In this document: in pieces, positions 26,165 to 37,268 of the stretch
How the letters are laid out: each line of letters begins with the position of its first letter
How positions within the stretch are numbered: position 1 is the stretch's first letter
Program-made: the position numbers and the translations under genes
Notes under the pieces: generated by a model
Databases searched by the model: none
Seen by the model: the letters and a program-made list of their open reading frames with translations, nothing else
What the model was told of the DNA's origin: nothing
Assembly (NCBI GenBank): GCA_965213525.1
Contig: OZ243889.1
Coordinates: 2,356,001 to 2,420,000 of the forward strand
Length of the DNA stretch: 64,000 nucleotides
From: G965213525 sp965213525
GTDB taxonomy: Bacteria > Actinomycetota > Acidimicrobiia > Acidimicrobiales > Poriferisodalaceae
Direction: 5' to 3'

Positions 26165-26168
<4 letters not shown>
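24633..26168 (-). CDS. nuoN: NADH-quinone oxidoreductase subunit N (14-gene operon)
   Basis: This 511-residue antiporter-like subunit has about 14 helices. Landmarks are VSAVPFHMWAPDVYQGAPTP, VVQTDVKRMLAYSSINHAGFVL with the pump lysine, and LLLSQAGVPFTSGFMGKFLAI. The start overlaps the nuoM stop by 4 bases. It is the last gene of the complete operon. Its sequence differs throughout from the NuoN at 13.7-15.2 kb, so the two are old paralogues. Confidence 0.96.
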
Positions 26169-27757
<1,589 letters not shown>

Positions 27758-29659
27758 CTAGAAGCTCGCCCGGGTCAAGAACCAGCCCACCAGGGCGAGC
27801 GCACCGAGGGCGACGGGGATCGCGTAGTTGCGCAGGTAACCGGTCTGGGTGTCGCCGCCACGCTCTGACATCCTGCGCACGCCGGTCGCCACGCCCCGCA
27901 CCGCACCGTCGACCACCCCGGCGTCGCCGTCGGCCACGCCCTGGAACAGCGAGGTCCCAGGACCCGAGGCGACCCGGGCGTAGGTGTCGTCGATGTACCA
28001 GGCGTGCTCGAGCACCCGGGGTTCGACCGGGGCGAACCGATGCCGCAGGTACACCGCCGCGGCCGCCACGATGCCGACGAGCGCAGCGATCGTGGCGGTG
28101 GCGGCGAAGATCACCTTGCCCGTGGTGCCGGTGGAGATCTCGGTCAGGCGACCTTCGAAGACCGGCTCGAGGAAGTGCTCGAGGATCAACAGGTCCTTGA
28201 CGAAGGGCATGTTGATGAACCCACCCACCGTCGCCAGGCCGGCGAGGACGACCAGTGGCAGCCACATCAGTGGCGACGACTCGTGGGGGGTGATGGGGTG
28301 CTCGGGCGAGCGACCGTCGATCTCGGCGTCCCAGCGGGCCCGGCCGAAGAAGACCAGGAACACCTGGCGGCTCATGTAGTAGGCGGTCAGCACGGCCACG
28401 ATCGCCCCGACGACGTAGAGCGCGACGTTCTGCTCCCAGGCGATGAGCAAGATCTCGTCCTTGGACCAGAAGCCCGAGAACGGCGGGACGCCGGCGATCG
28501 CCAGCCACCCCACGATGAAGGTGGCGGCGGTGATCGGCATGGCCGCTCGCAGCGCCCCCATGCGGCGCATGTCCTGTTCGTCGTGCATCCCGTGGATGAC
28601 CGACCCCGACCCGAGGAACAGCAGCGCCTTGAAGAAGGCGTGGGTGATGACGTGGAAGATGGCTGCCACGTAGGCGCCGAGACCGATGGCCAGGAACATG
28701 TATCCGAGCTGGCTGATCGTCGAGTAGGCCAGCACCCGCTTGATGTCGTGCTGGGCCACCGCTGCGGTGGCAGCCACCAGGGCGGTGATGGCCCCGACCC
28801 AGGCGATGACGTCGGTCGACCAGTCCGGAGCGGCGAACAGCACGGGGTTCAGGCGTGCCGCCAGGTACACCCCGGAGGTGACCATCGTCGCTGCGTGCAC
28901 CATCGCTGACACCGGCGTGGGCCCGGCCATGGCGTCGGGCAGCCAGACGAACAGGGGCAGCTGGGCCGACTTGCCCGCCGCGGCGACGAGCACCAGCAAC
29001 GTCACCGCCGCCGCCGTCGCCTGCCCGAAGGCACCGGCGTGCTGCTCGATCTCGACGTAGGCGAGCGAACCGACGGTCTGGAAGACCAAGAACATGGCGA
29101 GCATGTAGCCCCAGTCACCGACCCGGTTGGTGACGAAGGCCTTCTTGCCCGCCGAGGGGGCATCGGCGCGGGTGAACCAGAACGAGATGAGCAGGTACGA
29201 GCACGCCCCCACCCCCTCCCAGCCGAGGAAGGTGACGAGCATGTTGTCGCCCAGCACCAGCACCAGCATCGAGGCGAGGAACAGGTTGAGGTAGGCGAAG
29301 AACCGGGTGAAGCCCGGGTCGCCGTGCATGTAGCCGATGGCGTACAGGTGGATGAGGGTGGCGACCCCGGTGATGAACAGCGCCATCGTGATCGACAGGG
29401 GGTCGACGAGGAACCCCAGCTCGATGTCGAGCCCCCCGACCGGCAGCCACTCGAACAGGACGACCTCGTGACCGAGCCGGTCGCCGCCGTCCTCACCGAG
29501 GAGGCCGATCCAGACCACGACGGTGGCGGCGAACGAGCCGGCCGAGGCGAGGGTGGCGACCCACCCCGACACGGGCTCGCGCAGCACCTGACCGGCGAGC
29601 ACGAGCGCCACGAAGCCCGCCAGGGGCGCGGCCGGGATGAGCCAGACGAGGTCGATCAC
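27758..29659 (-). CDS. nuoL: NADH-quinone oxidoreductase subunit L (14-gene operon)
   Basis: The 633-residue length is normal for NuoL. Landmarks are GWEGVGACSYLLISFWFTR, FVWLPDAMAGPTPVSAMVHAATMV, AQHDIKRVLAYSTISQLGYM, FWSKDEILLIAWEQN and the C-terminal lateral helix ending LGALALVGWFLTRASF. It lacks the hydrophilic insert of the NuoL at 16.8-18.9 kb. GTG start at 29659, 10 bp after nuoK. Confidence 0.96.
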   Translation of the reverse strand: MIDLVWLIPAAPLAGFVALVLAGQVLREPVSGWVATLASAGSFAATVVVWIGLLGEDGGDRLGHEVVLFEWLPVGGLDIELGFLVDPLSITMALFITGVATLIHLYAIGYMHGDPGFTRFFAYLNLFLASMLVLVLGDNMLVTFLGWEGVGACSYLLISFWFTRADAPSAGKKAFVTNRVGDWGYMLAMFLVFQTVGSLAYVEIEQHAGAFGQATAAAVTLLVLVAAAGKSAQLPLFVWLPDAMAGPTPVSAMVHAATMVTSGVYLAARLNPVLFAAPDWSTDVIAWVGAITALVAATAAVAQHDIKRVLAYSTISQLGYMFLAIGLGAYVAAIFHVITHAFFKALLFLGSGSVIHGMHDEQDMRRMGALRAAMPITAATFIVGWLAIAGVPPFSGFWSKDEILLIAWEQNVALYVVGAIVAVLTAYYMSRQVFLVFFGRARWDAEIDGRSPEHPITPHESSPLMWLPLVVLAGLATVGGFINMPFVKDLLILEHFLEPVFEGRLTEISTGTTGKVIFAATATIAALVGIVAAAAVYLRHRFAPVEPRVLEHAWYIDDTYARVASGPGTSLFQGVADGDAGVVDGAVRGVATGVRRMSERGGDTQTGYLRNYAIPVALGALALVGWFLTRASF

Positions 29660-29669
29660 GGCGCTGGTC

Positions 29670-29975
29670 CTACCCCCTCATCGTGGACAGGTCGTCGGCG
29701 TCCACGCCGGGTCGATGGCGCAGCACCGCCACGATCAGTCCGAGGCCGACGACGACCTCGGCCGCCGCCACCACCAACACGAAGAACACCGCGCTCTGCC
29801 CGGCGATGTCGTCGAGGCGCCGGGCGAAGGCCACGAACGACAGGTTCACGCCGTTCAGCATCAGTTCGACGCACATGAGCATCACGATGGGGTTGCGCCG
29901 CAGCAGCAGACCCACCCCGCCGATGGTGAACAGCGCGGCCCCGAGCGCGAGGTACCAGCCGGCGGTGACCTCCAT
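29670..29975 (-). CDS. nuoK: NADH-quinone oxidoreductase subunit K (14-gene operon)
   Basis: This is a 101-residue three-helix protein. It begins MEVTAGWYLALGAALFTIGGVGLLLRRN. The conserved MCVELMLNGVNLSFVAF segment carries the membrane glutamate, and AAAEVVVGLGLIVAVLR carries the second. It overlaps the nuoJ stop by one base, indicating translational coupling. Confidence 0.95.
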   Translation of the reverse strand: MEVTAGWYLALGAALFTIGGVGLLLRRNPIVMLMCVELMLNGVNLSFVAFARRLDDIAGQSAVFFVLVVAAAEVVVGLGLIVAVLRHRPGVDADDLSTMRG

Positions 29976-30559
29976 CAGCGCCGGCGCCCGTCGGTGACGT
30001 CGGCGTCAGCGACGGCGTCGCCGGCCAGGTCCCGGTGCCGCCGGGCCAGCACGACCGCAGCGACGACCGCCACGACGAGCAGGGCGCTGGTCAGCTCGAA
30101 GGCGTAGACGAACTGGCCGAACAGCGACCGGGCCAACAGGTCCACGTTGGCCACCCCCAGCTCGCCGGCCTCGGCGACCGAGCCGCCGATCGAGCGGGCA
30201 CCGGTGATCGGGTCATCTGAGGCCACGGCGAAGGTCAACACCAGGGCCACCGCACCGACGGCGAACACCGCTGCGGCGGGCCGCTGGGCCCGCAACGATC
30301 CGAGCGAGAGCCGCTCGGCCCGGTCGACGCCGAGCAGCATGATCACGAACAAGATCAGCACGACGATGGCGCCGGCGTAGACCACGACCTGCACCACGGC
30401 CAAGAAGTGCGCCTCCTGGGCGACGAAGTGCACCGCCACGCCGAAGAGGGTGAGCACGAGCGACAGCGCAGCGTGGACGGGGTTGCGAAGGACCACCACC
30501 CCGACCGCCCCTGTGAGGGCCATCGCCGAGGCGATGACGAAGACGACGACCTCTGCCAC
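29975..30559 (-). CDS. nuoJ: NADH-quinone oxidoreductase subunit J (14-gene operon)
   Basis: This 194-residue five-helix subunit has the landmarks NPVHAALSLVLTLFGVAVHFVAQEAHFLA and VYAGAIVVLILFVIMLLGVD. The C-terminal tail is hydrophilic (RHRDLAGDAVADADVTDGRRR) and somewhat longer than usual. The GTG at 30559 follows the nuoI stop directly. Confidence 0.94.
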   Translation of the reverse strand: MAEVVVFVIASAMALTGAVGVVVLRNPVHAALSLVLTLFGVAVHFVAQEAHFLAVVQVVVYAGAIVVLILFVIMLLGVDRAERLSLGSLRAQRPAAAVFAVGAVALVLTFAVASDDPITGARSIGGSVAEAGELGVANVDLLARSLFGQFVYAFELTSALLVVAVVAAVVLARRHRDLAGDAVADADVTDGRRR

Positions 30560-31318
30560 CTAGCGCTGGGCCTCGTCGTCGGGGATCTGCTCCTCGGCGT
30601 CCTCGGTCGAGGCGTCACCCGGGCGCTCGGCCTCGGCGAGCTCGTGGTCGTGGTCGTCGTCTGGATGGTGATCCTCGACCGCCTGGGCCCGGGCGAGCTC
30701 GGCGGCCGAACGAGCGCCGCCGCTCAGCTCCCCGCCCCGCTGGCCGGCCTCGGGCGCCCGCACGCCGACGCCGAGCTCACCAGACCAGTGCACCCGGCCC
30801 TCGAAGTCGGCGTCACCGCTCGGCGAGGTCGCCCTCATCCACGCCGAGGTGCGCTCCTCGTCGCCCTCCATCCACAGCTCCCAGGGCATCTGTCGGGGGC
30901 GGCCGCTGTCGTCGACCACCAGCTCGTCCTTGGTGTAGATGGCATCGACGCGGTCGGTGAAGGAGAACTCGAGCACCTTGGACTCGGTGATCGCCTGGGT
31001 GGGACAGGCCTCCACGCACAGATCGCAGTGGATGCAGCGCAGGTAGTTGATCTCGTACACGTAGCCGTATCGCTCGCCGGGCGACGTCGGATCGTCGGGA
31101 TCGTTGTCGGCACCCCGCACGTAGATGCACCGTGCCGGGCACACACCGGCGCACAGCTCGCAGCCGATGCACTTCTCCATGCCGTCCTCGTAGCGGTTGA
31201 GGACGTGGCGGCCGTGGAACCGGGCGGGCTTGGGCCGCTTCTCGTGCGGATAGCGGGTGGTGATCGGCTCGTCGAAGAGCTTGGAGAAGGTGACGGCGAA
31301 CCCGTCGAGGTAGCCCAT
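30560..31318 (-). CDS. nuoI: NADH-quinone oxidoreductase subunit I, 2[4Fe-4S], with a long charged tail (14-gene operon)
   Basis: Residues 1-170 form a standard NuoI with ITTRYPHEKRPKPARFHGRH and the cluster motifs CIGCELCAGVCP and CIHCDLCVEACP. The remaining roughly 80 residues are a charged tail (HHPDDDHDHELAEAERPGD) with no recognisable domain, giving 252 in total. The ATG at 31318 lies 81 bp after nuoH. The iron-sulfur segments are complete, so the tail should not affect electron transfer directly. Confidence 0.94.
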   Translation of the reverse strand: MGYLDGFAVTFSKLFDEPITTRYPHEKRPKPARFHGRHVLNRYEDGMEKCIGCELCAGVCPARCIYVRGADNDPDDPTSPGERYGYVYEINYLRCIHCDLCVEACPTQAITESKVLEFSFTDRVDAIYTKDELVVDDSGRPRQMPWELWMEGDEERTSAWMRATSPSGDADFEGRVHWSGELGVGVRAPEAGQRGGELSGGARSAAELARAQAVEDHHPDDDHDHELAEAERPGDASTEDAEEQIPDDEAQR

Positions 31319-31399
31319 CTGCTCAGCGCTGCCCGGGCCCGTGGGGGCCCGCAGCCGTGCGGCTCGTGCGGTGCGACGTCGCAGGGGCGGTGGGGACGC

Positions 31400-32605
31400 T
31401 CATCGTCGGCTCCGGTCAGCGGCCAGCTCGGCATCGTAGGCTCGGTCGCCCGCTCGGTAGGCCACCAGCAGCAGCGCCGATCCGATCACGGTCACGGTGA
31501 GGAACCCGCCGATCACCCAGCCCAGGTTCCAGTCGTCGTTCTCCCGGGTGAGCCGGATGGCCGACAGCGCCAGCAGCCAGGCCAGCGACACCGGGATCAG
31601 CACCTTCCAGCCGAGGTCCATCAGCTGGTCGTAGCGAAGGCGGGGCAGCGTCGCCCGGAACCAGACGAAGACGAACAGCAACACCATCAGCTTGGCCAGG
31701 AACCAGATCGGCCCGGGGATGAGGTGCAAGACGTCGGCGTCGACCGGGGGGAGCGGCCCGCCGAAGAACAACGTGACCATGATCCCCGACATCGTCACGA
31801 CGTTGAGGAACTCCGCCAGGAAGAACAGAGCGAAGCGGATCGAGGAGTACTCGGTGTGGAAGCCGCCGACCAGCTCCTGCTCGGCCTCGACGAGATCGAA
31901 CGGGGGGCGGTTGAGCTCGGCGGTGGCGGCGATGAGGAAGACGACGAAGGGCACCACGCCGGTGGTGAACACGCCCCAGTCGGCGATGCCGCCGGCCTGG
32001 GCGTCGACGATGCCCCGGGTCGACAGCGTGCCCGACACCAGCACCACGGCGACGACCGCCATGCCGAGCGCCGCCTCATAGGAGATGGCCTGGGCCGAGG
32101 CTCGCACCGATCCGAGCAGCGGGTACTTCGACCCCGAGGACCAACCGGCCAGCATCACGCCGTACACCGCGATCGACGACGTCGCCAACAGCAACAAGAT
32201 GCCGATCGGCGGGTCCGCGATCATGCCGACCGTCGTCTGGCCGAACAGCTCGACGGTGCCGTCTCCGCCGTCGAAGTCACCGGCCACCGGGATGATCGAC
32301 AGCGACACCAGCGCCGGCACCAGCGACAGGTAGGGGGCGAGTCGGAAGACGAACGGGTCGGCGGCGGAGGGTCGCAGGTCCTCCTTGAAGAAGAACTTGA
32401 TGCCGTCGGCCAGCGATTGGAGGAGGCCGAAGGGGCCTGCCTCGGCCGGGCCGACCCGGCTCTGGAGCCGCCCGACGACCTTGCGCTCGAACCAGATCAT
32501 CAGCACCGTGGCGACGAGCGCCAGGACGAACCCGAGGACGACCTTGAACAGCACGACGGCGAGATCACCAAGATCGACGCCGCCGAACAGGAGCGGATCA
32601 CCCAT
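31400..32605 (-). CDS. nuoH: NADH-quinone oxidoreductase subunit H (14-gene operon)
   Basis: This 401-residue, eight-helix quinone-chamber subunit has the motifs LQSRVGPAEAGPFGLLQSLADGIK, the canonical acidic loop VEAEQELVGGFHTEYSSIRF and WFRATLPRLRYDQLMDLGWK. The ATG at 32605 overlaps the nuoG stop by 8 bases. The C-terminal part beyond residue 350 is an additional helix and charged end. Confidence 0.95.
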   Translation of the reverse strand: MGDPLLFGGVDLGDLAVVLFKVVLGFVLALVATVLMIWFERKVVGRLQSRVGPAEAGPFGLLQSLADGIKFFFKEDLRPSAADPFVFRLAPYLSLVPALVSLSIIPVAGDFDGGDGTVELFGQTTVGMIADPPIGILLLLATSSIAVYGVMLAGWSSGSKYPLLGSVRASAQAISYEAALGMAVVAVVLVSGTLSTRGIVDAQAGGIADWGVFTTGVVPFVVFLIAATAELNRPPFDLVEAEQELVGGFHTEYSSIRFALFFLAEFLNVVTMSGIMVTLFFGGPLPPVDADVLHLIPGPIWFLAKLMVLLFVFVWFRATLPRLRYDQLMDLGWKVLIPVSLAWLLALSAIRLTRENDDWNLGWVIGGFLTVTVIGSALLLVAYRAGDRAYDAELAADRSRR

Positions 32606-35246
32606 CGGCGACAGTGTTGCCCACCGAGCCCCCTGCGATCGACTTCACGGGCGCCGGCATCGACTCGACCCTGATCTCGGTCAGGCGGTCGCCGGCGCGC
32701 ACGAGCCCACCGGCGTCGACGACGCGCTGGCGGGCGGCCAGGACGGCCACGCCCGCAGGCACCCTCGCATCGGGGGCGGCGGGCACCACGACCGAGCCGT
32801 GTGACGAGCGGGCCGACACCTCGGTGCCCGCGCCGACCCCGAGGCGCTCGAAGTCATAGGGGCTGAGGCGCAGCACCCCGCCCCGGGCCAACGGCGCCAG
32901 GTGGGGGCTGTGGCCGACGGTGACGCCGTCGTCGTAGAGCTCGAGGGGCGACACGAGGCGCAACGAGTAGGCGTCAACCGGCACCTCGCCCAACGGCTCG
33001 ACCGGCCCGGGCGCCACGGGCGAGGGCATCGACCCCGGTGGGCGTCGCCCGACCAACGCCCCGTCGACCAGGTGGGGTGCGTCGATCGGACGGGTGGCAT
33101 CGGCACCAGGCGACAAGGCGCCGAGGCCGTCGTGACCGGGCACGGTGGCGGTGAGGCGCACGGTCAGCTCGTCGGCGGTCTCGAACCCGAGATCACCGCC
33201 GAGGGCGAGGGCCAGCTCGGCGGCGATCATCCAGTCCTCACGGGCCGTCCCGGGCGGGGTGACCCGCCGGGACAGCTGCGTGACCCGGCCCTCGAGGTTG
33301 GTGGTCGTCCCGGCGGTCTCGCCGAAGCCGGCGGCGGCCAGCACGACGTCGGCGCGAGCGGTCGAGGCCGAGACGAACGTGTCGACGGCGATGACGTGCT
33401 CGGCACCGGCCAGGGCCCGCTGGGCGAGGTCGCGGTCGGGGGCGTCGCCCAGAGGGTCAGACCCCACGAGCACGAGGGTCTTGATGCGTCCAGCCGCGGC
33501 CGCCTCGAGGATGCCGGTGGCGTCGAGGCCGGGCTGCTCGGGCAGCTCTGCGCCCCACGCCCCGCTCCAGTGCTCGCGCCCGTCGGCCAGGGTCAGCCGA
33601 CCCGGCAGCAGGCCCGGGGAGAGGCCCTGTTCGAGGGCGCCCATGACGTTGCCACGCCGCAGCAGCGGCAGGAACGTCGCCTCGGGCAGGGCGTCGCGCA
33701 GGCTGAGCACGGCGTCGACGACGTGCTCGGGCGACTCGGCCAGGGACTGGCGTCCGACGGCGATCACGATCGGGCCGCCGGCATCGAGCAGCTCGGCCGC
33801 TGCGCTCACGTGGGCGGGGACCACCCCGCCGGTCGCCCCGACGTCGCCCCCGCCCCTGGCTCCGAGCACGGCCCTGACCGCAACCGAGGCCTCACCCACC
33901 CGGTGGCGCAGGGACACCTTGGCCAGCGGGGTCAGCGAGGTCTCGATCGGCGAGACCTCCACGACGCGCACCGTCTGGGCCCGCACCGCGGTCCGCAGCC
34001 GCAGGAAGGCGACGGGGAGCTCCTCCTTCGGGTCGGGCCCGATCCAGACCAGCGTCGCCGCGCCGCAGGCGTCGTCGAGGGTCGCCGGGGGCAACCCGAG
34101 CACGACGTCGGCGGGGAGCCCGTCGCCGAGCTGGGCGTCGACGTTGTCGGTGCCGATCACCGTGCGCGCCAGCTGGGACCAGGCGTGGGCGGCCTCGTTG
34201 GTGAGACGGGCCCCGCCGAGCACCGCCACCGACGACGGCCCGGCGGTCTGGATGGCATCGGTGATCGAGGTGGCGGCGGTGCCGATGGCGCCGGACCAGC
34301 TGGCCTCGACGAGCAGGTCGGGGTCCTCGGTCGATCGCACCAGGGGCACGCCGAGGCGGTCCGGCGAGCTCAGCGACTCGACCGAGTACCGCCCGGCGTC
34401 GCACAACCACCCGTGGTTCACCGAACCGAGGCGGTCGTCGTCCCCGGTCACCTCCGAGAACGGATCGGTGTCCACGCCGAGCATGCGGACGACCTCGTTG
34501 CGCGTCGACTGCACCGCCACCCGACAGCCGACGCTGCAGCGGGTGCAGGTCGACTCGCTCTCCTCGAGGTCCCACGGCCGGGCCTTGAACCGGTAGCTCG
34601 ACGCGGTGAGCGCCCCGACCGGGCAGAGCTGGACGGTGTTGCCCGAGAAGTACGAGCTGAACGGGTGGTCGGGGAACGTGTTGACCTGGGTCTGGTTGCC
34701 CCGACCGAGGAAGTGGATCAGCGGATCGCCGGCCACCTCGTCGGCGAAGCGGGTGCAGCGGTCACACAGGACGCAGCGCTCCCGGTCCAGCTGCACCAGC
34801 CGGGACACGGGGATCGGCTTGGCGAAGTGGCGCTTCTGCTCGACGAAGCGGGTCTCGCCGGGCCCGTGGGCCAGGGTCTGGTCCTGCAGCGGGCACTCGC
34901 CGCCCTTGTCGCACACCGGGCAGTCGAGCGGGTGGTTGATGAGGAGGAACTCGAGGATGCCGTCCTGGGCCTTCTTGACGTTCGGGCTCGTCGTGTCCAC
35001 GGCCATGCCGTCAGCGACGGGGACCATGCAGGACGGCTGCAGCGCCGGGCCGCGTCCGCTGTCGATGTTGACCAGGCACATGCGGCACATGCCCACCTCG
35101 GTCATGCGCGGGTGCCAGCAGAACCGGGGGATGCGCACGCCGTGGCGCTCGGCGGCGGCGATCACGAGCTCGCCGGGCCGGCACTCGACGGGCCGGCCGT
35201 CGATCGTCACGGTGAGGGTGGTGGGCTTGGCCTCGGTGTCGGTCAT
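32598..35246 (-). CDS. nuoG: NADH-quinone oxidoreductase subunit G (14-gene operon)
   Basis: This 882-residue 75-kDa-type iron-sulfur subunit starts with a ferredoxin-like [2Fe-2S] domain (CWHPRMTEVGMCRMC). Further cluster ligands are CPVCDKGGECPLQD with a His ligand in the FGG...HGPG region, CVLCDRCTRF and CTRCSVGCRV, then a molybdopterin-oxidoreductase-like body without active-site cofactor. It belongs to the NADH module and occurs only in this operon. It overlaps nuoH by 8 bases. Confidence 0.95.
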   Translation of the reverse strand: MTDTEAKPTTLTVTIDGRPVECRPGELVIAAAERHGVRIPRFCWHPRMTEVGMCRMCLVNIDSGRGPALQPSCMVPVADGMAVDTTSPNVKKAQDGILEFLLINHPLDCPVCDKGGECPLQDQTLAHGPGETRFVEQKRHFAKPIPVSRLVQLDRERCVLCDRCTRFADEVAGDPLIHFLGRGNQTQVNTFPDHPFSSYFSGNTVQLCPVGALTASSYRFKARPWDLEESESTCTRCSVGCRVAVQSTRNEVVRMLGVDTDPFSEVTGDDDRLGSVNHGWLCDAGRYSVESLSSPDRLGVPLVRSTEDPDLLVEASWSGAIGTAATSITDAIQTAGPSSVAVLGGARLTNEAAHAWSQLARTVIGTDNVDAQLGDGLPADVVLGLPPATLDDACGAATLVWIGPDPKEELPVAFLRLRTAVRAQTVRVVEVSPIETSLTPLAKVSLRHRVGEASVAVRAVLGARGGGDVGATGGVVPAHVSAAAELLDAGGPIVIAVGRQSLAESPEHVVDAVLSLRDALPEATFLPLLRRGNVMGALEQGLSPGLLPGRLTLADGREHWSGAWGAELPEQPGLDATGILEAAAAGRIKTLVLVGSDPLGDAPDRDLAQRALAGAEHVIAVDTFVSASTARADVVLAAAGFGETAGTTTNLEGRVTQLSRRVTPPGTAREDWMIAAELALALGGDLGFETADELTVRLTATVPGHDGLGALSPGADATRPIDAPHLVDGALVGRRPPGSMPSPVAPGPVEPLGEVPVDAYSLRLVSPLELYDDGVTVGHSPHLAPLARGGVLRLSPYDFERLGVGAGTEVSARSSHGSVVVPAAPDARVPAGVAVLAARQRVVDAGGLVRAGDRLTEIRVESMPAPVKSIAGGSVGNTVADG

Positions 35247-35343
35247 CGTCGGGGTGCGTCCTCGGGCTCTTCAGCGGGGCGTGGGGGATCAGCGGCCGGT
35301 GCGGCGGGACGGGCCGCCCACGGGTTCGCAGCGGCCACCCGGG

Positions 35344-36657
35344 TCAGGCGGCGACCGGGCGGGAGCGGGCGATGTAGGCCTCGAACTCGTCCCGGAAGTG
35401 GATGACCGCCGACATCAGCGGCGACGTGGCCGACTGCCCGAGCGGGCAGATCGTCGTCTGCTTGGGCGGCCAGGGCAGCTGGGGCGACCCGGGGCTGATG
35501 TTGTCGGACACGTCGATCAACAGGTCGAGGTCGCCGATCCGACCCTCGCCGCGGACGATGCGCTCGAGGATGCGCTCGAGCCAGGTCGTGCCCTCCCGAC
35601 AGGGTGTGCACTTGCCGCAGGACTCACGGGCGAAGAAACGAACGAGGCGCAGGGCCGCTCGCACCACGTCGGTCGTCTCGTCCATCACCACGATGGCGCC
35701 CGAGCCCAGCATCGAGCCGTTCTCGGCCACCACGCCGTTGTCGAGGGGGAGGTCGAGGTGCTGCTCGTAGAGCCACGGTGCCGAGGCCCCGCCCGGGATG
35801 AAGGCCTTGACCCGGCGCCCGTCGCGGACGCCGCCGCAGTACTCGGGCGACTCGAACAGCTCACGGAAGGTCGTGACCCCGAACTCGACCTCGAACACCC
35901 CGGGCCGTTCGACGTGGCCTGACACGGCGAAGAGCCGGGTACCGGTCGACTTCTCCGAGCCCAGCTCGGCGAACGCCTGACCGCCGTTGTGAACGATCCA
36001 GGGCAGGTTCGACAGGGTCTCGACGTTGTTCACGATGGTGGGCTGGAGGTACAACCCCTTGGCGGCGGGGAAGAACGGCGGCTTGAGCCGGGGCATGCCG
36101 CGGTTGCCCTCGAGGCTCTCGATGAGGGCGGTCTCCTCGCCCACGATGTAGGCGCCGGCGCCCCAGTGCAACACGATGTCGAGCGACCAGTCCGACCCGC
36201 AGATCGACTGGCCCACGTAGCCGGCGGCGTAGGCCTCGTTGAGCGCGGCGGCGAGGCGCTCTTGGGCCAGGGCCATCTCGCCCCGCACGTACAAGAAGGC
36301 TTGGGCGGCGTCCACGGCGTAGCTGGCGAGCAGGATCCCCTCGATGAGCTGATGGGGATCGCGCTCCATCAGGATTCGGTCCTTGTAGGTGCCCGGCTCG
36401 GACTCGTCGCCGTTGACCACCACGTAGCGGGGCTCGACGCCCGGGGGGCAGAACCCCCACTTGATGCCGGCGGGGAAGCCGGCGCCGCCCCGGCCGAGCA
36501 GCGACGCGGTCTTGACCTCGTCGTGCACCTGCTCGGGGGTCATCTGGTTCAAGGCGGTGCGGATGGACTCGTACCCGCCGGTGCGCAGGTAGCCGTCGAG
36601 GGTGTGGCCGTCGTCGAGGTCCCACCGCGACGAGATGATGCGGGGCACATCGGGCAT
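35344..36657 (-). CDS. nuoF: NADH-quinone oxidoreductase subunit F (NADH/FMN-binding)
   Basis: The 437-residue protein starts at the ATG at 36657, just past the nuoE stop. The NADH/FMN region reads LLGRGGAGFPAGIKWGF and YVVVNGDESEPGTYKDR. The cluster N3 ligands are in ESCGKCTPCREGTTWLERIL near the C-terminus. It oxidises NADH and passes electrons to NuoE and NuoG. Its presence shows that this operon encodes a true NADH dehydrogenase. Confidence 0.96.
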   Translation of the reverse strand: MPDVPRIISSRWDLDDGHTLDGYLRTGGYESIRTALNQMTPEQVHDEVKTASLLGRGGAGFPAGIKWGFCPPGVEPRYVVVNGDESEPGTYKDRILMERDPHQLIEGILLASYAVDAAQAFLYVRGEMALAQERLAAALNEAYAAGYVGQSICGSDWSLDIVLHWGAGAYIVGEETALIESLEGNRGMPRLKPPFFPAAKGLYLQPTIVNNVETLSNLPWIVHNGGQAFAELGSEKSTGTRLFAVSGHVERPGVFEVEFGVTTFRELFESPEYCGGVRDGRRVKAFIPGGASAPWLYEQHLDLPLDNGVVAENGSMLGSGAIVVMDETTDVVRAALRLVRFFARESCGKCTPCREGTTWLERILERIVRGEGRIGDLDLLIDVSDNISPGSPQLPWPPKQTTICPLGQSATSPLMSAVIHFRDEFEAYIARSRPVAA

Positions 36658-36658
36658 C

Positions 36659-37258
36659 TCAGCTCCTGGGCGCGAGGTTGTCGGGCACGGGCGGTCGGGC
36701 GTCGGCCCGCCCGGCCCAGTTGGGCGACGGCAGCTGGCGGACCCGGGCGAGCACCCCGTGGGGCGGCACCTCGTGGTCGAGGCGGCCAGCTCGCAGATCA
36801 TCGATCATGGCGTCGAAGTCGGCCTCGGTGACCCGGTACCGGTAGCGGTAGTTCACCTGCAGGCACGGGGCCTCGGTGCAGGCGGCGATGCACTCGACGT
36901 CTTCGAGGGTGAACATGCCGTCAGGGGTCGTCGACCCGGGGCGGATGCCGAGGCGCTGCTCGGCGTGGTGCAACAGCTCCTCGCCACCGACCAGCAGGCA
37001 CGAGATGTTCGTGCAGACGTTGACGAGGTACCGGCCCACCTCGTGGCGCTTGAACATCTCATAGAACGTGCACGTGCCGATGACCTCGGCGGGGGTCACG
37101 TCGAGCAGCTCGGCGATGTGGGTCATGGCCTCGTCGGTGACGTGGCCGTCCTGGGCCTGGGCGACGTGCAGCAGGGGGATCATCGCCGACCGCTTGCGGG
37201 GGTAGCGCCCGATGATCTCACGGGCCAAGCGGACGTTGTCCTCCGAGAGCCGGCTCAT
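36659..37258 (-). CDS. nuoE: NADH-quinone oxidoreductase subunit E ([2Fe-2S])
   Basis: This 199-residue thioredoxin-like subunit has the N1a ligands in ATCTFYEMF-type context (GTCTFYEMFKRHEVGRY), VCTNISCLLVGG and VECIAACTEAPC. The N-terminal helical region (YPRKRSAMIPLLHVAQAQDGH) is typical. The ATG at 37258 sits immediately downstream of the 51-bp repeat array; the nearby ribosome site (GGACGG) is weak. Confidence 0.95.
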   Translation of the reverse strand: MSRLSEDNVRLAREIIGRYPRKRSAMIPLLHVAQAQDGHVTDEAMTHIAELLDVTPAEVIGTCTFYEMFKRHEVGRYLVNVCTNISCLLVGGEELLHHAEQRLGIRPGSTTPDGMFTLEDVECIAACTEAPCLQVNYRYRYRVTEADFDAMIDDLRAGRLDHEVPPHGVLARVRQLPSPNWAGRADARPPVPDNLAPRS

Positions 37259-37268
37259 CGTGCCGTCC